A DNA stretch of 64,000 bases from Magnetovibrio sp. (lineage in GTDB: Bacteria > Pseudomonadota > Alphaproteobacteria > Rhodospirillales > Casp-alpha2), in the NCBI GenBank assembly GCA_002690705.1, contig NZFO01000017.1, forward strand, positions 8,009-72,008. The letters run 5' to 3'. The position numbers and the translations under genes are program-made. Under the pieces are notes generated by a model. That model saw only the letters and a list, made by a program, of their open reading frames with translations. It ran no database searches and had not been told where the DNA came from. Shown in pieces: positions 38,963-47,833 of the stretch. Position 1 is the first letter of the stretch. Each line of letters starts with the position of its first letter.

Positions 38963-41055
38963 TTTGGAAGACTCCTTTTACGTTGAAAGGCAATATAGCC
39001 GGTCGGGGTAATCGTAGCGTCAAAGCTATTGGGTATAAACGTGGATGTCTCGTCCTCGGCTATCAAAGCAGAGCCCTCAATAGTCATGCCGGGCTGTAGG
39101 TCGCCTCGCCAGAAGAGCGGTATGTCTTGTTCTGCATCCATATTTGCATCAAAAATACGAGTGGTCCCGATAGATCGCGCGAATGCAGCATTTTCCGTTT
39201 TACCAGCGAATGCTGGTGGTTTTGCGGTAGTCTTAATGGTTAAGGCCCAAGTAAGCACTTCTATGTCCGCGTTGGGTAAAGTACGGGCGTAAAGTTTAGA
39301 ATATTCGCGGTCGAAGGCATTTTGCAGGATATCTGCGTCTTTATTAGTCAATTGTCTTGTTGGAACTGGTACAACTATTTCGTGACCTTGACCGGCATAG
39401 CGCATGAATGCGGTATGCCTCTCTTCAACTTCGCAGTTGGGCGCACCAGCTTCGACTACTGCAATAGCTTCCGCCCGCATGTCTCTCATAATATCATTCA
39501 CGACCTCGACATCCATTTGATGTAAACGCATAGATCGGCTGCGAACAACTTCATAGGATACGGGCGCGCGTAAAAATCCGATAGCTGAGCCAACGCCTGC
39601 GTAAGTGGGAATTATCACCGAGCGAATATTCAACTTCTCCGCAAGTCGTCCTACATGTAAGGGTGCGGCGCCTCCAAAGGCTATCAGAGTGTGATCGGAG
39701 GCCTCATGCCCGCGTTCTACTGTATGCACCCGCGCAACGTTGGACATAGTCTCGTCGACCATTTCAGTGATGCCATAGGCAGCCATGGATATGGAGAGGT
39801 CCAACGGGTCCGCAATCCTGGACCTAATGGCTTTGGAAGCTTTTTCCGGTCTAAGAGTGACACGCCCACTAGCAAAGCGTGAGGGCTCTACACGTCCAAG
39901 GTGAATGTCGGCGTCAGTAACAGTGGGCTCCAAACCACCGTGGTCGTAAGCAGCGGGCCCCGGGCTGGCACCAGCGCTATCGGGTCCAACGCTAATCTGG
40001 TTCATGGCGTCAATGCGCGCGATAGATCCCCCTCCTGCGCCTATTTCAACCATCTCAATAACCGGGATGCGTAAAGGCAATCCACTGCCCCTCATAAAAC
40101 GGGCTTGCCGATCAACCTCAAGTTCACGGGCTTTCTGAGCGGTTTGATTTTCTATCAAGCAAATTTTTGCCGTTGTTCCTCCCATATCAAATGAAATTAC
40201 TTTATCCAATGCCAGCTCTGATGCTACGTGCGTTGCAAAGATGGCGCCGCCAGCGGGACCTGATTCTACCAACCTGATTGGAAACTGACGCGCCGACTCT
40301 AGACTCAATAGGCCCCCCCCAGAAGACATCATAAGCATCGGACAGGTAACACCGTGATTTTTTAAAAGATCGTGAAGGCGCCCTAGATAACGTGACATCA
40401 ATGGGCGAACGTAGGCATTAGCACTAGTGGTGACGAACCGCTCAAATTCCCGAATTTCAGGACAAACTTGTGATGAGAGGGAAACCCAGAGGTCCGGTGC
40501 TATCTTTTTCAAGTAGTCGCGCACCTTAAGTTCATGCATTGGGTTGGCGTAAGCGTGCATGAAGCCGATTGCAACGCTGTCTACGTCCATATCGATGATT
40601 CTAGAGACTGTGGTTTGTAATCCGTCTTCATCTAGGGGGGTCAAAACTCTCCCGTGCACGTTGACACGTTCTTTAACGGTGAAGCGAAGTTGGCGTGGCA
40701 CCAAGGTTGCCGGTTTATCAATCAAAATGTCGTACTGGTTGTAGCGGCTTTCGTATCCAATCTCGAGGACATCACGAAAACCCTCGGTGGTAATTAACGC
40801 TGTTTTTGCACCCTTGCGTTCGATGATCGCATTAGTCGCCAGTGTCGTGCCATGGAGAAATACGCCGACAGAAGACGTTGTGATATTAGCTTTCTCTAGA
40901 ACCAATTTAACCCCCTCCATCACCCCATTTTCCGGAGCTTCTGGGGTGGTGAGAACCTTACTAGTATGCAGGACGTCTGAATTCTCTAAAACGACGTCAG
41001 TGAAGGTTCCGCCAATGTCAACGGCGAGACGGACGATAGGCGAAGGCGTAGTCAC
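38959..41055 (-). CDS. hyuA: Hydantoinase A / N-methylhydantoinase-type ATPase subunit HyuA
   Basis: A 698-residue HyuA-family protein starting at a GTG with AGAGGA 10 bases upstream. An actin-like ATPase fold is indicated by AVDIGGTFTDVVLE (11-24), FLHGTTLATNAIIERKGAKT, MMSSGGGLLSLESA, SFDMGGTTAKICLIE and GAGGGSIARID. It supplies the ATP-dependent phosphorylation step of ring opening with HyuB, which is encoded next with a 4-base overlap. The product, an N-carbamoyl amino acid, is the substrate of the nitrilase-superfamily enzyme encoded 312 bases upstream on the same strand. The ring substrate (hydantoin, N-methylhydantoin or 5-oxoproline) cannot be decided. Confidence 0.9.
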   Translation of the reverse strand: MTTPSPIVRLAVDIGGTFTDVVLENSDVLHTSKVLTTPEAPENGVMEGVKLVLEKANITTSSVGVFLHGTTLATNAIIERKGAKTALITTEGFRDVLEIGYESRYNQYDILIDKPATLVPRQLRFTVKERVNVHGRVLTPLDEDGLQTTVSRIIDMDVDSVAIGFMHAYANPMHELKVRDYLKKIAPDLWVSLSSQVCPEIREFERFVTTSANAYVRPLMSRYLGRLHDLLKNHGVTCPMLMMSSGGGLLSLESARQFPIRLVESGPAGGAIFATHVASELALDKVISFDMGGTTAKICLIENQTAQKARELEVDRQARFMRGSGLPLRIPVIEMVEIGAGGGSIARIDAMNQISVGPDSAGASPGPAAYDHGGLEPTVTDADIHLGRVEPSRFASGRVTLRPEKASKAIRSRIADPLDLSISMAAYGITEMVDETMSNVARVHTVERGHEASDHTLIAFGGAAPLHVGRLAEKLNIRSVIIPTYAGVGSAIGFLRAPVSYEVVRSRSMRLHQMDVEVVNDIMRDMRAEAIAVVEAGAPNCEVEERHTAFMRYAGQGHEIVVPVPTRQLTNKDADILQNAFDREYSKLYARTLPNADIEVLTWALTIKTTAKPPAFAGKTENAAFARSIGTTRIFDANMDAEQDIPLFWRGDLQPGMTIEGSALIAEDETSTFIPNSFDATITPTGYIAFQRKRSLPK

Positions 41056-41367
41056 AAGATTTTTATCCTCTGGGGTTGATCATTGACAGTAAGAGTGACA
41101 TCGCTAGGCCACCCATGGCTAAAAGAGCTTATAAGAATAAACTCGCCCCACCAATCAACTGATGACCAGTGGGAATGGGTTGGAATTAATTACTTGACAA
41201 GCCTAATGAAAAAAAGACCCGCCGCAAGTTTGTTGTTATTGGTTGGACTGGGTGTGGCTGGGTATCTTATCCGACTCTAGTAAGATCTGGAGACGCCGGA
41301 AATCCGTTCCTTGGAGTCTGTTGCCAGAATGGCTGCCGGCGTAGTTAATTTGTGCGACACAGTAGCA
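41056..41367. other. 312-base gap between carbamoylase and hyuA
   Basis: This gap probably carries a promoter for hyuAB. On the plus strand a 24-codon frame (ATG at 41206) encodes a small hydrophobic peptide, MKKRPAASLLLLVGLGVAGY and a few more residues, but it lacks a ribosome site and runs against the operon. Nothing else is supported. Confidence 0.3.
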
Positions 41368-42300
41368 CTAGCTTTTAGGTGGAAACTTGACGCCAATTTG
41401 ACTGGTGATACGACTATAATGCTCAATACGACGATGACGGGCAAAATCAAAGATAGTTTTTTTGCCGAAAATTGTGTCGTCTAAGTCACAAGAGTGAAGC
41501 AGCAATTCATCGTTATCTGTTTTAGCTTCGGCGACAATTTCTCCCTCTGGGTTAATGATGACCGAACCACCGCACATATCGTGACCATCTTCATCGCCGG
41601 CCTTGGCGACACCAACTACCCAAGTTGAATTTTGATAGGCGCCTGCTTGCATCACTAAGTTTGAGTGAAATTGACGTTTTGCACGACCCTCTTCATTTTT
41701 TTGGGAATTAACCGAGGGAGTATTGTACCCAAGAGTGATCATTTCAACGCCTTGCAGGCCCATGCATCGATAGGTTTCGGGCCAGCGTCGGTCGTTACAG
41801 ATGCAGAGACCAAAAATACCATCAAGCGTGCGGTAGGTCGGAAAACCCAGATCACCGGGCTTAAAATAGCGTTTCTCTAAATGTTGAAACGAGCGCGTTG
41901 GATCAAATTCTGAATGGCCGGGGAGATGAACTTTGCGGTATTTGCCAACTATAATGCCGGTAGCGTCAACGTGAATAGAGGTGTTGAAGTGATGTCCATC
42001 AGACGTTAATTCCGCATAACCGAATGTCATTGCCATGCCTAACGTCTTAGCTTTTTTGAATAGGGGCTGAGTTGAAGCGTTCGGCATGTCGTTCTCAAAC
42101 CATGTATTTATCTCTAACAGATCCTCCATGTAGTATCGTGGGAAAAATGTTGTCAGCGTCAATTCAGGGTAGACGATGAGGTTGGCGTTAGCGCGATGCG
42201 CTTGGTCCATCATATTGATCATTCTAGCGATCACCTCCTCACGCTCTTCCTCCTTCTGAATGGCGCCCATCTGTGCGGCGGCGACTGTGATCACGCGCAT
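41368..42300 (-). CDS. N-carbamoyl-D-amino-acid hydrolase (nitrilase superfamily)
   Basis: A 310-residue nitrilase-superfamily enzyme. It closely follows Agrobacterium D-carbamoylase from memory: YPELTLTTFFPRYY with catalytic Glu46, KYRKVHLPGH with Lys123, HLEKRYF with Glu142, and CICNDRRWPET with nucleophile Cys168 plus the substrate-binding Asn169, Arg171 and Arg172. It would hydrolyse N-carbamoyl-D-amino acids to D-amino acid, CO2 and ammonia in the cytoplasm. It is transcribed ahead of hyuA and hyuB, completing a two-step hydantoin pathway. The ATG has GAGGG at about 6 bases. An N-carbamoylsarcosine-type substrate is also possible; beta-ureidopropionase is less likely. Confidence 0.88.
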   Translation of the reverse strand: MRVITVAAAQMGAIQKEEEREEVIARMINMMDQAHRANANLIVYPELTLTTFFPRYYMEDLLEINTWFENDMPNASTQPLFKKAKTLGMAMTFGYAELTSDGHHFNTSIHVDATGIIVGKYRKVHLPGHSEFDPTRSFQHLEKRYFKPGDLGFPTYRTLDGIFGLCICNDRRWPETYRCMGLQGVEMITLGYNTPSVNSQKNEEGRAKRQFHSNLVMQAGAYQNSTWVVGVAKAGDEDGHDMCGGSVIINPEGEIVAEAKTDNDELLLHSCDLDDTIFGKKTIFDFARHRRIEHYSRITSQIGVKFPPKS

Positions 42301-42680
42301 ATCAAACCCTCTTTATGACCAAGGCCTAAGAGTATTAGAAAGAATTTTTCAATTCAATGGTTGGTTTTAGAGTACGGTTTGGTTTTTTTTTAGTGCCCGG
42401 TTAAGGTCCGAAGGAATTCGACACTGGTAAATTAGTGCTTCCGACAGAGTCGACGCAAAGTCGGGGTATTTCGTCTGACCTAGGGTGACGCTGGACGGTT
42501 TATTCTGATTTAAATATTGGGATGGAAAAACTCGAGCCAAGCGCAGCTTTATTCCACGGCCCCGCGTAAAAGATGACCGAAGAAGGTATGCAGGTACTTG
42601 ATAGTGATGCATGAAATTAGGTTAAAAATTTTTAGCCTTTTCATTTAATTGATTCTATAAAATTTGCTTCAAGAGGGGAA
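42301..42680. other. Intergenic region downstream of the tRNA
   Basis: 380 bases between the tRNA and the carbamoylase start. A minus-strand frame of 81 codons (42367-42612) has no ribosome site or recognisable family. The carbamoylase promoter should be here. No attachment-site duplication of the tRNA end was found. Confidence 0.35.
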
Positions 42681-42757
42681 TGGTGGGCCCGGCAGGACTT
42701 GAACCTGCAACCAGACCGTTATGAGCGGCCGGCTCTAACCAGTTGAGCTACGGGCCC
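42681..42757 (-). tRNA. tRNA-Ile2 with CAU anticodon (lysidine type); tRNA-Met possible
   Basis: The reverse strand folds as a full 77-base cloverleaf with encoded CCA: acceptor GGGCCCG / CGGGCCC, D-arm GCTC...GAGC, anticodon stem GGCCG / CGGTC with loop CTCATAA (anticodon CAT), and T-arm GCAGG-TTCAAGT-CCTGC. C4-G69 and C5-G68 in the acceptor stem are the pairs TilS uses to recognise tRNA-Ile2 in E. coli, where C34 becomes lysidine and reads AUA; elongator tRNA-Met differs there. Automated tools would call this Met from the anticodon. Confidence 0.88.
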
Positions 42758-42848
42758 TCGATGCGCAGACCGCAAAGACAGGCGAATTTTCCAAAACGAT
42801 GCATCTAATAGCAGATTCCGGGGGGGGCGTAAAAGCTTTGCCCACTAA

Positions 42849-43559
42849 TTATGATGTCAATGCGGCTGCTAACTCCTTAAAATCACCCATGATCAAATCA
42901 GGTTGTGCTGGCCAATCGCTAAAAGGGCGTTTGCGTCGATCGATAAATGCGCTCCGCATTCCAAAAGTTTTGGCTCCAACGCAATCAAATTCGTGATTGG
43001 CAACAAAGAGAATCCGTTGACGGTTCTCACCCAGTATTCGCTCAGCGCTCGCATAGGATTTCCAATGTGGTTTGAAGTAACCAGAATCCTGAACCGATAT
43101 GGTCGAATCCATGGCAAAACCGATGTGTGATTTTGCTGCCTCCAGCATATCTGTGTCGCCATTGGAGAGAATCGCAAGTTTGTAGCCAAAAAGCCGAAGT
43201 TGGCTGAGAGCATCGGTGACATCAGAAAAAGGTTTTAAGGTCTCGATTTGGCTTACTAGCCATTCAACATCGTCTTGAGAATAACTAATACCAGCTCTCG
43301 CCATCACGTGTGAGACGGCCCTATGCCCAATAGTGCGATATGGGGTGTGCCCATGATCCATAAGCGCATCTATCATGGAATTTTCAAAATGTGTGCGTCG
43401 CCACCAAGTGACAAAATTATTGGCTTTACCGGACCAGCCTTTCTTTTGCAGAAAAGGGGTTACCGCTTCAACCAACCCCGATTGCATATCTACTATGGTG
43501 CCATACTGATCAAATACCAGCCACTTGATCTCGCGTTTTAATCGAGAGAGTTTAGTCAT
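42849..43559 (-). CDS. HAD-family hydrolase, haloacid dehalogenase type II-like
   Basis: A 236-residue HAD protein. The nucleophile motif is LVFDQYGTIVD (Asp17), followed by an alpha-helical cap, LAILSNGDTDML (motif II), the lysine in YFKPHWKSY and FVANHEFDCVGAKTFGM (motif IV region). Overall layout matches L-2-haloacid dehalogenases. However, the active-site Ser-Ser-Asn of L-DEX (before xxD) reads Ala-Asn-His, seen in relatives not proven to dehalogenate. A hydrolase on a small phosphorylated or halogenated acid is likely; the specific substrate is unknown. It stands between the tRNA and rpoD as a single gene. Confidence 0.8.
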   Translation of the reverse strand: MTKLSRLKREIKWLVFDQYGTIVDMQSGLVEAVTPFLQKKGWSGKANNFVTWWRRTHFENSMIDALMDHGHTPYRTIGHRAVSHVMARAGISYSQDDVEWLVSQIETLKPFSDVTDALSQLRLFGYKLAILSNGDTDMLEAAKSHIGFAMDSTISVQDSGYFKPHWKSYASAERILGENRQRILFVANHEFDCVGAKTFGMRSAFIDRRKRPFSDWPAQPDLIMGDFKELAAALTS

Positions 43560-43770
43560 GATATGCCTTATACACTTTTCCGCGACCAGCCAACTAATAT
43601 ATGGTAACTTTTAGCCTAGACAAATAATTTTTGTTAACACCTAAAGTTATTTCTGGGGCCCTTACCTAAATTTGACTGTTTAAACATGATGGATCCATGC
43701 TGCGATCGGGAAGCAAGTTAAAAGAATGAGGGCAATTCAGTAAATAGTAACATCGGCCCTACTGAATGTG

Positions 43771-45771
43771 TTAATAATCCAGAAAGCTGCGCAGTTTTCT
43801 AGACCGGCTCGGGTGTTTAAGTTTACGCAGTGCCTTGGCTTCGATCTGTCGAATACGCTCTCTTGTTACTGAAAATTGTTGACCAACTTCTTCTAGAGTG
43901 TGGTCCGTGTTCATACCGATTCCAAAGCGCATACGTAGGACCCGCTCCTCACGTGCAGTTAATGATGCCAATACACGTGTGGTTGTTTCACGGAGGTTTG
44001 CTTGAATTGCAGCATCTAATGGTTGGACAGCATTCTTATCCTCGATGAAATCGCCTAAATGACTGTCTTCTTCGTCTCCTATAGGCGTTTCAAGACTAAT
44101 TGGTTCTTTGGCTATCTTCAGAACTTTACGCACTTTGTCGAGGGGCATAGATAGCTTGCTTGCTAACTCTTCCGGCGTTGGTTCACGTCCGATTTCGTGG
44201 AGCATTTGTCGCGAAGTACGAACTAGTTTATTAATTGTTTCAATCATGTGCACCGGAATACGGATAGTGCGGGCCTGATCGGCGATTGAACGCGTAATAG
44301 CCTGCCGGATCCACCAAGTGGCGTAGGTCGAAAATTTGTAACCACGACGATACTCAAATTTATCGACGGCTTTCATTAAACCAATATTTCCCTCTTGGAT
44401 GAGGTCAAGAAATTGTAAGCCACGATTAGTATATTTCTTTGCTATAGAAATCACTAGGCGGAGGTTGGCTTCTATCATTTCTTTTTTCGCTTTGGTTGCT
44501 TCGCGTTCACCCTTCTGGACTTTACCAACTATGTGGCGAAATTCCGTAATTGGCAGACGTACTTCTTGAGAAATATCTGCAATCGATGTGCGGATGGTAG
44601 AAATATCGTCCTCGTAACGCGAGGAGAAACGCTCCCAAGCTTTGTTTTTTCTGCCAACGCGTCTTAGCCAGCCAGGATCTAGTTCATGATTTCGATATTC
44701 CTCAAGGAAATCCTCTCTTTTTACCCGGGACCCTGTTGCCATTCGCAGAAGCTTGCCCTCCATGCCGAGTAATAGCCGATTCATGTCGTAGAGTTGATTT
44801 ACCAATTGCTCAATCCGCAGATTATTGAGGTGTACTTTGTCCATCAAATCAATTAACTCTTGTCGCAACTTGTTATAACGCTTTTCTTGAGAGGGTTTAA
44901 TTTCGTCCCCTGCGTGTATGGCTTCCAACCGTGAAAGTTGAAGTTTATGCAAGCGCTTATATACCTTGTTAATTTTTCCGAAGTTCTCAACAACTTCAGG
45001 TGTTAATTTGGCTTCAAGAGCAGCTAGGGAGAGATTGTTTTCAGCGTCCTCATCATCCTCGTCGTCATTGTCGTTATCGCTCTCTTCATCTTCATCGTCT
45101 CGAGGCGTGGATTTGATCGCAGGGGGTGGCTCTGGGCTGGCAACGGGCACTGAGCCCTCCATTGAGTCTGTATTTTCGTCGCTCTCTTCATTTATGTTGG
45201 CCGCGCCCGGTCCCCCGCCATGGGTTGCGTCTAAATCAATAATCTCGCGCAAAAGAATTTCTTCATTCAAAATAGCATTGTGCCACTCCACAATGGCACG
45301 AGTGGTGAGAGGACTCTCGCATACACCACCGATCATCATATCGCGACCTGCTTCAATGCGTTTGGCTATGGCAATCTCACCTTCGCGCGAGAGTAGCTCA
45401 ACCGAACCCATTTCGCGGAGATACATTCTTACCGGATCATCAGTCCGTCCAAGGTCAGCCTCATCCACGTTACCCGTCGCTTTTGTCGGTTCGGCCTCTT
45501 GCTCCTCAGAACTATTAGCCGCATCGTCAACTTCTTCGTTTTCAACAACGTTTATCCCCATTTCAGATAGTTGGGACATTGTGTCCTCAATCTGCTCGGA
45601 TGACACTTGCTCCGGGGGCAAAGCGGTGTTTAAATCGTCGTAGGTAACAAAACCTTGATCTTTACCTTTCGCGATCATTTTTTTCACAGCCGCCCCCAAT
45701 GTGTCGATAAGTGGAGCATCACCACTATCTTCCGGGGTTGTCTGTGCCGGTACCGCCGCTGCTTTCGCCAA
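43771..45771 (-). CDS. rpoD: RNA polymerase primary sigma factor RpoD
   Basis: A 666-residue sigma-70. Region 1.1 lies at the N-terminus, region 1.2 at [20 protein letters not shown], then a ~200-residue non-conserved insertion with a run of Asp/Glu ([18 protein letters not shown]), region 2 ([34 protein letters not shown]), region 3 and region 4 ([20 protein letters not shown]). It directs core polymerase to housekeeping promoters. The frame begins at a TTG (45771), 9 bases after a GGAG, and no ATG fits. It follows dnaG and yqeY in the order usual for alphaproteobacteria. Confidence 0.97.
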   Translation of the reverse strand: MAKAAAVPAQTTPEDSGDAPLIDTLGAAVKKMIAKGKDQGFVTYDDLNTALPPEQVSSEQIEDTMSQLSEMGINVVENEEVDDAANSSEEQEAEPTKATGNVDEADLGRTDDPVRMYLREMGSVELLSREGEIAIAKRIEAGRDMMIGGVCESPLTTRAIVEWHNAILNEEILLREIIDLDATHGGGPGAANINEESDENTDSMEGSVPVASPEPPPAIKSTPRDDEDEESDNDNDDEDDEDAENNLSLAALEAKLTPEVVENFGKINKVYKRLHKLQLSRLEAIHAGDEIKPSQEKRYNKLRQELIDLMDKVHLNNLRIEQLVNQLYDMNRLLLGMEGKLLRMATGSRVKREDFLEEYRNHELDPGWLRRVGRKNKAWERFSSRYEDDISTIRTSIADISQEVRLPITEFRHIVGKVQKGEREATKAKKEMIEANLRLVISIAKKYTNRGLQFLDLIQEGNIGLMKAVDKFEYRRGYKFSTYATWWIRQAITRSIADQARTIRIPVHMIETINKLVRTSRQMLHEIGREPTPEELASKLSMPLDKVRKVLKIAKEPISLETPIGDEEDSHLGDFIEDKNAVQPLDAAIQANLRETTTRVLASLTAREERVLRMRFGIGMNTDHTLEEVGQQFSVTRERIRQIEAKALRKLKHPSRSRKLRSFLDY

Positions 45772-45830
45772 TTTCTTGTTCTCCTACTATTTCCCGCAAC
45801 TTTTTCTATGAGCGGGGAGATCTTTGATAC

Positions 45831-45871
45831 GCCTGACATATAATATAACAAAAATAAAAAAAGTGTCAGGC
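45831..45871. repeat. Inverted repeat spanning the dnaG stop / rpoD leader
   Basis: GCCTGACA (45831-45838) and TGTCAGGC (45864-45871) are perfect inverted arms around a 25-base loop that is T-rich on the coding strand and contains TATATT. The distal arm overlaps the dnaG stop codon. It could end part of the dnaG message, flank an rpoD promoter, or act as a processing site like that between dnaG and rpoD in E. coli. Confidence 0.45.
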
Positions 45872-47722
45872 TTCGGTGTATACTTCATCCTCCATTTGAA
45901 GAGCCAATTTCTGCCGCGTCAATATCTGTAGACGGCGAGATGCTTCCTCTGATGGGTTCTCTTGACTTGCGCGTTTTGCCTCTTCGATCTCCCGAGCCAA
46001 ATTTTCATCGCGGAATAGTCGCAAGGCATCTCTCCATCCAGAGAGAACTTCATGACGTTCAGTTCCTGGCCGCGCAAAAAATCCATGCCTATAAGTTTCA
46101 GTGCTTAAAACGCGGCTCACAGTGTCCGCGATACCGCTATCATTGAGCTGGGTAATCAAACCTGCCGAGTCAAGCTCAGGATTCCCAACCAAGGTGTTTA
46201 AAACCTGTTGGCGTAAATTGTCAAGCTCGGGTGCAGAAAATGCTATGGTTCCAATGGCTTCACCCATTTCATCGAAGCAACCTGGGTGATTGATCAATGA
46301 GGCTAAAAGCGCTGTGCGGCGGATTTCAGCTGTATTAAGCTGGCGAACCATATTTGCATCGGCCGAGTGAATGTTGGGGCTCGTGCCAGAAGACCGTCTA
46401 ATAGACTTGTTCCAATTTTTTTTACGTGTGGCCGAGGGGTGGCCATCGGGCCAGAGCCGTTCGCTAAAAACACGGGTAAAATGTGTACGAACTGTCGAAT
46501 CCTGAACGCAGCGCGCATGGTTTTTTAGGCGGGACTCTAAGGCAGCGCGGTCTTCGGCAGAGGATGGTAACCGACCCCCAGTTTCTATCTGCCATAGCAA
46601 CTCCGATACAGGTTGAGCCTCGTTCAGGACAGCTTGAATGGCTTCAGCACCTCTCGCTTTAATTAGGTCATCTGGGTCCTGTCCCTCTGGAAGACTGGCG
46701 AATCTAAGTCCATAGCCGGGTTTTAACAGAGGTAAGGCTCGCTCGGCAGCCTTGGCAGCCGCTCGTTGACCAGCTGCATCACCATCGAAACAAAGAACGG
46801 GTTCTCTGGTAACTTTCCAGAGCATTTGAATTTGGCTGTTGGTCAATGCGGTGCCGAGAGGGGCCACTACGTTTGGGTAGCCAGCCTGAACTAGGGCGAT
46901 TACGTCCATGTAGCCCTCGGCGACAATTAAACTGTTGTTTTTCCGCGCGTTTGGTGTCGCTAAATCGAGTCCAAACAAGATTTGGCGTTTTTGAAAAAGG
47001 GGCGTTTCCGGTGAGTTGAGATATTTGGGCTGGCCATCACGGATAATACGGCCGCCGAACCCAACTACGTAACCTCTTTGGTTTGAAATGGGAAACATTA
47101 CTCGACTCCGGAAACGGTCGTAATTATTACGACTTGGTCCCGAAGGATTAATATTTTCGTTAGGATTAATAACAAGTCCCGCGGCGAGCATTAATTCCTC
47201 ACCCACGTTTTCTCGTGCTAGCGCCGCTATAAGACTGTTTCGCCCTTCGGGTGCAAACCCTATACGAAAGCGTGTGATAGTGTCATCTGACAAACCTCGG
47301 TTGTAAAGATAGTCAAGACCAGACTTGCCTTCAGGTAACCTAAGTACGCGCTCGAAATAGCACGTCGCTAGTTCAACTACATCCAGCAGCGTGGCAAGCT
47401 TTTTTTGACGTTCCCGCTCTTGCGGTGTGTCCCGGGGAACTTCCATGCCAATATCGCTCGCCAACTTCTCAACGGCATCAGGGAAGCTTAAATTCTCAGT
47501 TTCCATTATAAAATCAAATACACTGCCATGAGCTTGGCAGCCGAAACAATGATAAAAGCCTTTGTCCTCGTTAACCGTAAAGGAGGGCGTTTTCTCCTTA
47601 TGGAACGGGCAAAGACCCTGATATTCGCGTCCTTTACGAGTTAGCTTAACAACTCGTGATATGACCTCCACAAGGCCAGCTCGTCCGCGAAGTTCGTCAA
47701 GGAATTGATCAGAAAAGGCCAT
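45866..47722 (-). CDS. dnaG: DNA primase DnaG
   Basis: A 618-residue bacterial primase. The N-terminal CHC2 zinc ribbon has ligands Cys38, His41, Cys59 and Cys62 (CPFHKEKTPSF, YHCFGCQAHG). The catalytic core follows with RFRSRVMFPI and the TOPRIM motifs SLIVAEGYMDVIALVQ and CFDGDAAGQRAA. The C-terminal ~150 residues are the helicase-interacting domain. It makes RNA primers for replication together with DnaB. It is transcribed between yqeY and rpoD, 94 bases upstream of rpoD, forming the macromolecular-synthesis block. Confidence 0.97.
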   Translation of the reverse strand: MAFSDQFLDELRGRAGLVEVISRVVKLTRKGREYQGLCPFHKEKTPSFTVNEDKGFYHCFGCQAHGSVFDFIMETENLSFPDAVEKLASDIGMEVPRDTPQERERQKKLATLLDVVELATCYFERVLRLPEGKSGLDYLYNRGLSDDTITRFRIGFAPEGRNSLIAALARENVGEELMLAAGLVINPNENINPSGPSRNNYDRFRSRVMFPISNQRGYVVGFGGRIIRDGQPKYLNSPETPLFQKRQILFGLDLATPNARKNNSLIVAEGYMDVIALVQAGYPNVVAPLGTALTNSQIQMLWKVTREPVLCFDGDAAGQRAAAKAAERALPLLKPGYGLRFASLPEGQDPDDLIKARGAEAIQAVLNEAQPVSELLWQIETGGRLPSSAEDRAALESRLKNHARCVQDSTVRTHFTRVFSERLWPDGHPSATRKKNWNKSIRRSSGTSPNIHSADANMVRQLNTAEIRRTALLASLINHPGCFDEMGEAIGTIAFSAPELDNLRQQVLNTLVGNPELDSAGLITQLNDSGIADTVSRVLSTETYRHGFFARPGTERHEVLSGWRDALRLFRDENLAREIEEAKRASQENPSEEASRRLQILTRQKLALQMEDEVYTEA

Positions 47723-47805
47723 AACTCAATACACTCTGGTTAAGCAGCAGAGTATATAAAGTTTTATGCCATCAAGAAATCTCTAGTTACGAGCACTGTT
47801 GTTAC

Positions 47806-47831
47806 TTTGTCCACAGGATCCTGTGGACAAA
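47806..47831. repeat. 26-base perfect palindrome with two inverted DnaA-box-like sequences
   Basis: Each half reads TTTGTCCACAGGA and its complement, giving a perfect palindrome. TTGTCCACA differs at one base from the DnaA box TTATCCACA, so there is an inverted pair separated by a few bases. It lies between the yqeY stop and the dnaG start (84 bases ahead of the dnaG ATG). No T run follows, so it is not an ordinary terminator. Confidence 0.6.
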
Positions 47832-47833
47832 AT

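Noticed and set aside
41083-41280. 65-codon plus-strand frame in the carbamoylase-hyuA gap ending in a hydrophobic peptide
   Set aside because: TTG start without ribosome site, antisense to a likely operon leader; only the last 24 codons look membrane-like.
42367-42612. Minus-strand frame of 81 codons just after the tRNA, considered as an integrated element remnant
   Set aside because: No integrase-like motif, no duplicated tRNA end, no ribosome site.
44966-45643. Long plus-strand Ser-rich frame opposite rpoD
   Set aside because: Antisense shadow of the acidic Asp/Glu-coding stretch of rpoD.
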